DNA from: Leucogyrophana mollusca | Taxonomy: Eukaryota > Basidiomycota > Agaricomycetes > Boletales | NCBI GenBank assembly: GCA_021014945.1 | Contig: MU266327.1 | Span: 62,001-126,000, forward strand | Reading direction: 5' to 3' | DNA length: 64,000 nucleotides | Shown: one piece after another, positions 60,079 to 64,000 of the stretch | Layout: each line of letters begins with the position of its first letter | Numbering within the stretch: position 1 is the stretch's first letter | Translations under genes and position numbers: made by a program | The notes under the pieces: generated by a model | What the model saw: only the letters and a program-made list of their open reading frames with translations | Database searches by the model: none | Told to the model about the DNA's origin: nothing

Positions 60079-61998
60079 CTAATACTCGCCTTCCTCCTCA
60101 GCATCAGCTGAGTCGGTGCCGACTTCCTCATAGTCTTTCTCGAGTGCGGCCAAGTCCTCACGGGCTTCCGAGAATTCGCCCTGTAAAATGATAAGTTCAG
60201 ACCACATAGGGCTGGCACAATAAATCGACTTACTTCTTCCATACCCTCACCGACGTACCAGTGAACAAAGGCACGCTTCGAGAACATAAGATCGAATTTG
60301 TAGTCTTAGGAAAAAGCGTGTGGAGGGTTAGGTTGGCCACAAGATACAATGAGAGAAGTCGCACCTAGACGACTCCAGGCCGCAGAGATGGCAGTAGTGC
60401 TATCGAACTGGTCAGTGAAGCTCATGAAGTAAACCACCGAAAGTTTACTTGGAAAGCATGCAAAGACTGCGAGTGTTCTTGGCAAGATCGCCACCTGGAA
60501 TCGTGGCTGCCGGTTCATTGCAGACACCCAACTGAAATGTCGTTTAAGTGATCATATCGGCAGACATACCGCGACGCGCGCACCTTGAAACCAGTCGGGC
60601 ACCAGTCAACAAACTGGATTGTTCGCTTGGTCTTGACGGAAGCGATAGCAGCTTGGGCATCCTTGGGAACAACATCACCACGGAATAGCAAGCAACAAGC
60701 CACTACAAAACGGTGAGGGTGAGGTTTGATAATCGGATGCGCGCAACATACTATATTTCCCATCCTTGGGGTCGCACTTGACCTATCAAGACGGAATCGG
60801 TAAGACGTATGCGATCGTGCACAAGTTACGTACCATTTGGTTCCCGTTCTCGAAACAAGAGAACGTCATCTCATTAACGGAGTTCTGTTCATGCGTGGCT
60901 TTCGCAGCCGACAGCAGGGGAGCGTAAGTAGCAAGCGGGAAGTGGATGCGAGGGAACCTAGCACAAATATTTAATATTTAAACTCGGACGGTCCGCATAA
61001 ACTCACGGAACAAGATTAGTCTGGAACTCATTAAGATCGACATTCAGCGAACCGTCGAAGCGGAGCGACGCGGTGATCGATGACACGACTTGTGCAATCA
61101 GCCGGTTAAGGTTGGTGAAGCCAGGCTGAGCGACGCCGAGATTCTTTTTGCAAATGTCATAAATGGCCTCGTTGTCAACCTATCGGCAATATGAATAATC
61201 AGCAGCCGTAATAGGGTACCTAATAGTGACCTACCATGAATGAGCAATCCGAGTGCTCGAGAGTCGTGTGCGTGGTGAGGACAGAGTTGTATGGTTCGAC
61301 AACTGAGCTTGAGAGCTGAGGAGCAGGATATACACAAAGCTCCAACTTTGACTTTTTCCCGTAGTCCGTCGACAAACGCTCCAAAAGAAGTGCACCGAAC
61401 CCAGATCCAGTGCCGCCGCCGAAAGAGTGGAACACGAAAAATCCTTGGAGACCAGAGCAGTTGTCGGCGAGGCGACGTAGCTTATCCATGACAGGATCAA
61501 TCAACTCCTTCCCGACAGTGTAGTGTCCACGCGCATCTTTGGAGGACATGTATAGCGATTAGTCATCAGTACTGAAGGCAATGGACGGGGAAACTCACAG
61601 TTGTTCGCCGCGTCTTCCTTGCCGGAGATCATGGTTTCCGGGTGGAAAAGTGATCTGTAAGGACCCGTCTTCACCTCATCGATGGCACCAGGCTCAAGGT
61701 CGATGTACAACGACCGAGGAACATGTTTTCCTGAACCAGTTTCAGAAAAGAACGTGGAGAACCCTTGATCTGTGTTCGCTGCGTCCAAAACGCGACCATC
61801 AGGCTGTTAAACATCCCAGTGAGCTACTTGAATGGAATTTTTATAGAAGGACGTACGCTCAACCCGTGCTCTAACGTATACAGCTCCCCTGCTTCTGTCA
61901 ATAAATTGGAGGTGCTGATCATGACGACACGACTCACAACAAGCGTTGCCGATCTGTACGCCAGCTTGACCGACATGAAGAGAAATAACTTCGCGCAT
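60079..61998 (-). CDS. Alpha-tubulin, intron-rich copy
   Basis: Twelve exons: 61938-61998, 61857-61888, 61599-61803, 61235-61536, 61007-61179, 60834-60957, 60752-60782, 60584-60702, 60449-60531, 60365-60399, 60234-60304 and 60079-60180. They give 445 residues, full length. It begins [20 protein letters not shown] and has [17 protein letters not shown] (the GTP-binding tubulin signature GGGTGSG), [34 protein letters not shown], and the acidic tail ending EEEGEY with a terminal Tyr. The catalytic loop Glu equivalent lies in [13 protein letters not shown]. Alpha-tubulin pairs with beta-tubulin to form microtubules. A second alpha-tubulin gene lies 614 bp upstream in the same orientation. Confidence 0.97.
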
Positions 61999-62611
61999 TG
62001 TTCGTGACGGAGGGCTGATAAACGGATGTCGACTGGTTGTGGTGAAGGAAGGAAACAAAAGCCACCCAAGAAATAGTCAGAGGGCGAAAAGAACCACCAA
62101 CAAATTTTCGGCGTCAAATATCCAAATGTAGATATATCCCGGAGACCGGCGAGTGAAGTGGCGGCATAATTTCGAGCAAGCCCGGGCCCTCTCTCGATTC
62201 ACGACGTCACATCCACCAGTTTACCTAGGACAACAGCGACCACTGAGCAAGTATGGGGACATACGGGCACAGGATATATTGATATAACTTCAAGTCCCAA
62301 TGCAACAACAATGGGTTCCGAGCTTGAAGATGCTTAAATCCACCTACAAATGGCTGTTTTTGGGGCTTTGCAGGATAGGTGATTGCTTTCCGAATGTCAA
62401 TCGTTGAATGTTCTTAAGTAGCCAGGAGACATGTCTATGGCACGGCGACTGAGATCTCATAAACTTGTTGTTCCACAATTGAAAAAGGTGTGCAAGGAAA
62501 GCGGAATATGGGTGACAGTATACGTGAAAATCGTGATAGTAATAGAAAGAATTATAGGCAAGCTAGCTTCGTGAATGACGAGACAGAACGAGGAGAAGGA
62601 AAGGGATACGA
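61999..62611. other. Spacer between the two alpha-tubulin genes
   Basis: 613 bp without a coding signal. It must hold the promoter and 5' UTR of the downstream copy and the 3' UTR of the upstream copy. The 150 bp next to 61998 are A- and C-rich on the plus strand (pyrimidine/GT-rich leader on the minus strand). Confidence 0.45.
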
Positions 62612-64000
62612 CTAGTACTCTCCTGCTTCCTCAACATCGGCAGAGTCAATGCCGACTTCCTCGTAATCTTTTTCAAGTGCAGCAAGATCTTCCCTGGCCT
62701 CCGAGAACTCACCCTCCTCCATACCCTCGCCGACGTACCAGTGCACGAAAGCACGTTTTGAGTACAAAAGGTCGAATTTGTGGTCAAGGCGGCTCCATGC
62801 TGTTGAAATCGCGGTCGTGTTCGACAGCATGCACATACTGCGGGAAACCTTGGCCAAGTCACCTCCGGGGATGTGCGCGGGGGGCTCGTTGCAGATACCA
62901 AGCTTGAAGCCAGTCGGACACCAATCAACGAACTGGATAGTGCGTTTGGTCTTGATGATGCTGACGGCGGCAGTAACGTCCTTGGGCACAACATCACCGC
63001 GGTACAGAAGAGCGCAGGCCACTACAGGGATCATGTTAGCCAGGGACCGTCTGGAGATTATAGGCCCGTACTGTATTTGCCCTCTCGGGGGTCACATTTC
63101 ACCATTTGGTTGCCGGTCTCGAAGCATGAGAATGTCATATCTGCGACAGAGTTCTGCTCATGATGCGCCTTCTCTGCTGACACGATAGGGGCGAACGTTG
63201 CGAGTGGGAAATGGATTCGAGGGAAACTGTACAATTAGTGAGTTCTATGTAGTACAGCAAGGAAAGCAAAATTGACTGACGGCACCAAGTTAGTCTGGAA
63301 CTCGTTCAGGTCAACGTTAAGCGAGCCATCGAAGCGAAGGGATGCCGTAATCGATGAAACAACTTGAGCGATCAAACGATTGAGGTTCGTGAAACCTGGC
63401 GAACTGATGCCAAGGTTCTTCTTGCAAATGTCGTAAATAGCCTCGTTGTCAACCTAAAGGAGTCTCAGCTGTGGCATGCGTGTTCAGATGAGGTAAAAAC
63501 TCACCATGAAGGAGCAGTCGGAGTGCTCAAGAGTGGTATGCGTTGTCAGGACCGAGTTGTATGGCTCAACCACCGAGTTTGCCATCGTCGGCGCGGGATA
63601 CACACTGAATTCGAGCTTCGATTTCTTGCCGTAATCGGTGGAGAGGCGCTCAAGGATGAGTGCACCGAAACCAGAACCAGTACCGCCACCAAATGAATGG
63701 AAGACGAAGAAGCCTTGCAGACCCGCACAATTGTCCGCGAGACGACGAACTTTGTCCATGACGTTGTCGATCTGTTCTTTACCGATAGTGTAGTGACCAC
63801 GAGCATCTATTGGCTACGTCAAGGAGGTTGAATCAGGACATCTCAATCTATAACGTACAGTTGCTAGCAGCATCCTCTTTGCCAGTGACAAGGGTCTCCG
63901 GGTGGAAGAGACTTCTGTATGTTCCAGTCCTGACCTCGTCAATCACGTTCGGCTCCAAGTCGATGTATAGAGACCGAGGTACGTGTTTGCCGGAAGAAGT
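62612..64000 (-). CDS. Alpha-tubulin, second copy (5' part beyond the window)
   Basis: Visible exons, 5' to 3': 63859-64000 (continues off the edge), 63505-63806, 63281-63453, 63072-63226 and 62612-63021. They encode the last ~400 residues, from [20 protein letters not shown] to the tail VEEAGEY. The GTP-binding GGGTGSG, the [16 protein letters not shown] block, [14 protein letters not shown] and [20 protein letters not shown] are intact, and there is no frameshift or stop, so it appears functional. Four introns are at the same codon and phase as in the neighbouring copy, but five 3'-half introns of that copy are absent. Sequence differences (for example NVIDEVRTG here, GAIDEVKTG there) show the copies are old. 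Confidence 0.96.

Overview
This is a nuclear segment of a filamentous basidiomycete, probably an Agaricomycete. The evidence is about 20 protein genes cut by many very short introns (mostly 44-65 nt, GT-AG with CTRAY-like branch sites), gene types typical of that group (a GATA factor with a GLYERTHLRPRPLRF tail, an ML-like/TRP-type membrane protein, UNC93-like and Kre9/Knh-type proteins, an exon-rich P450), and no operons, CRISPR or prokaryotic signals. Gene models were spliced by hand from reading frame, splice motifs and family knowledge; exon phases were checked to sum to whole codons.

Layout. 1-393: 3' end of an ING-type PHD-finger gene. About 0.4-6.1 kb: no recognisable gene. 6.2-7.7 kb: GATA transcription factor. 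7.7-13.6 kb: no recognisable gene. 13.6-29.2 kb is gene-dense: a Cdc14 (fission-yeast SIN type) homologue divergent from a fumarylacetoacetate-hydrolase-family enzyme, a conserved NTF2/SnoaL-like fungal protein, an UNC93-like transporter, a zinc-knuckle tail-anchored-looking protein, a CNH-like propeller protein and a TRP-like membrane protein.

30.7-34.8 kb holds the most interesting locus: a HAD-like terpene cyclase (HAD domain fused to a class II cyclase-like domain with DVDTT and a QW-type motif) convergent with a complete cytochrome P450, which looks like a two-gene, probably drimane-type sesquiterpenoid mini-cluster. 37.4-49.9 kb: a single-pass Ser/Thr-rich surface protein, a coiled-coil protein of unknown function, an amidohydrolase decarboxylase tail-to-tail (50 bp apart) with quinolinate phosphoribosyltransferase, a GPI-anchored Kre9/Knh-like protein, Gemin2, a Lys-rich (probably nucleolar) protein and a small basic protein.

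51.5-64 kb: a dual-specificity phosphatase, ARF1 GTPase with an 11-nt microexon, exocyst subunit Sec15, a DOG/GPP-type HAD phosphatase with GC-AG splicing, and two tandem alpha-tubulin genes. The second is cut by the window end and lacks five introns of the first. ARF1, Sec15 and the tubulins are housekeeping genes of polarised secretion and the cytoskeleton; their adjacency is not by itself evidence of co-function.
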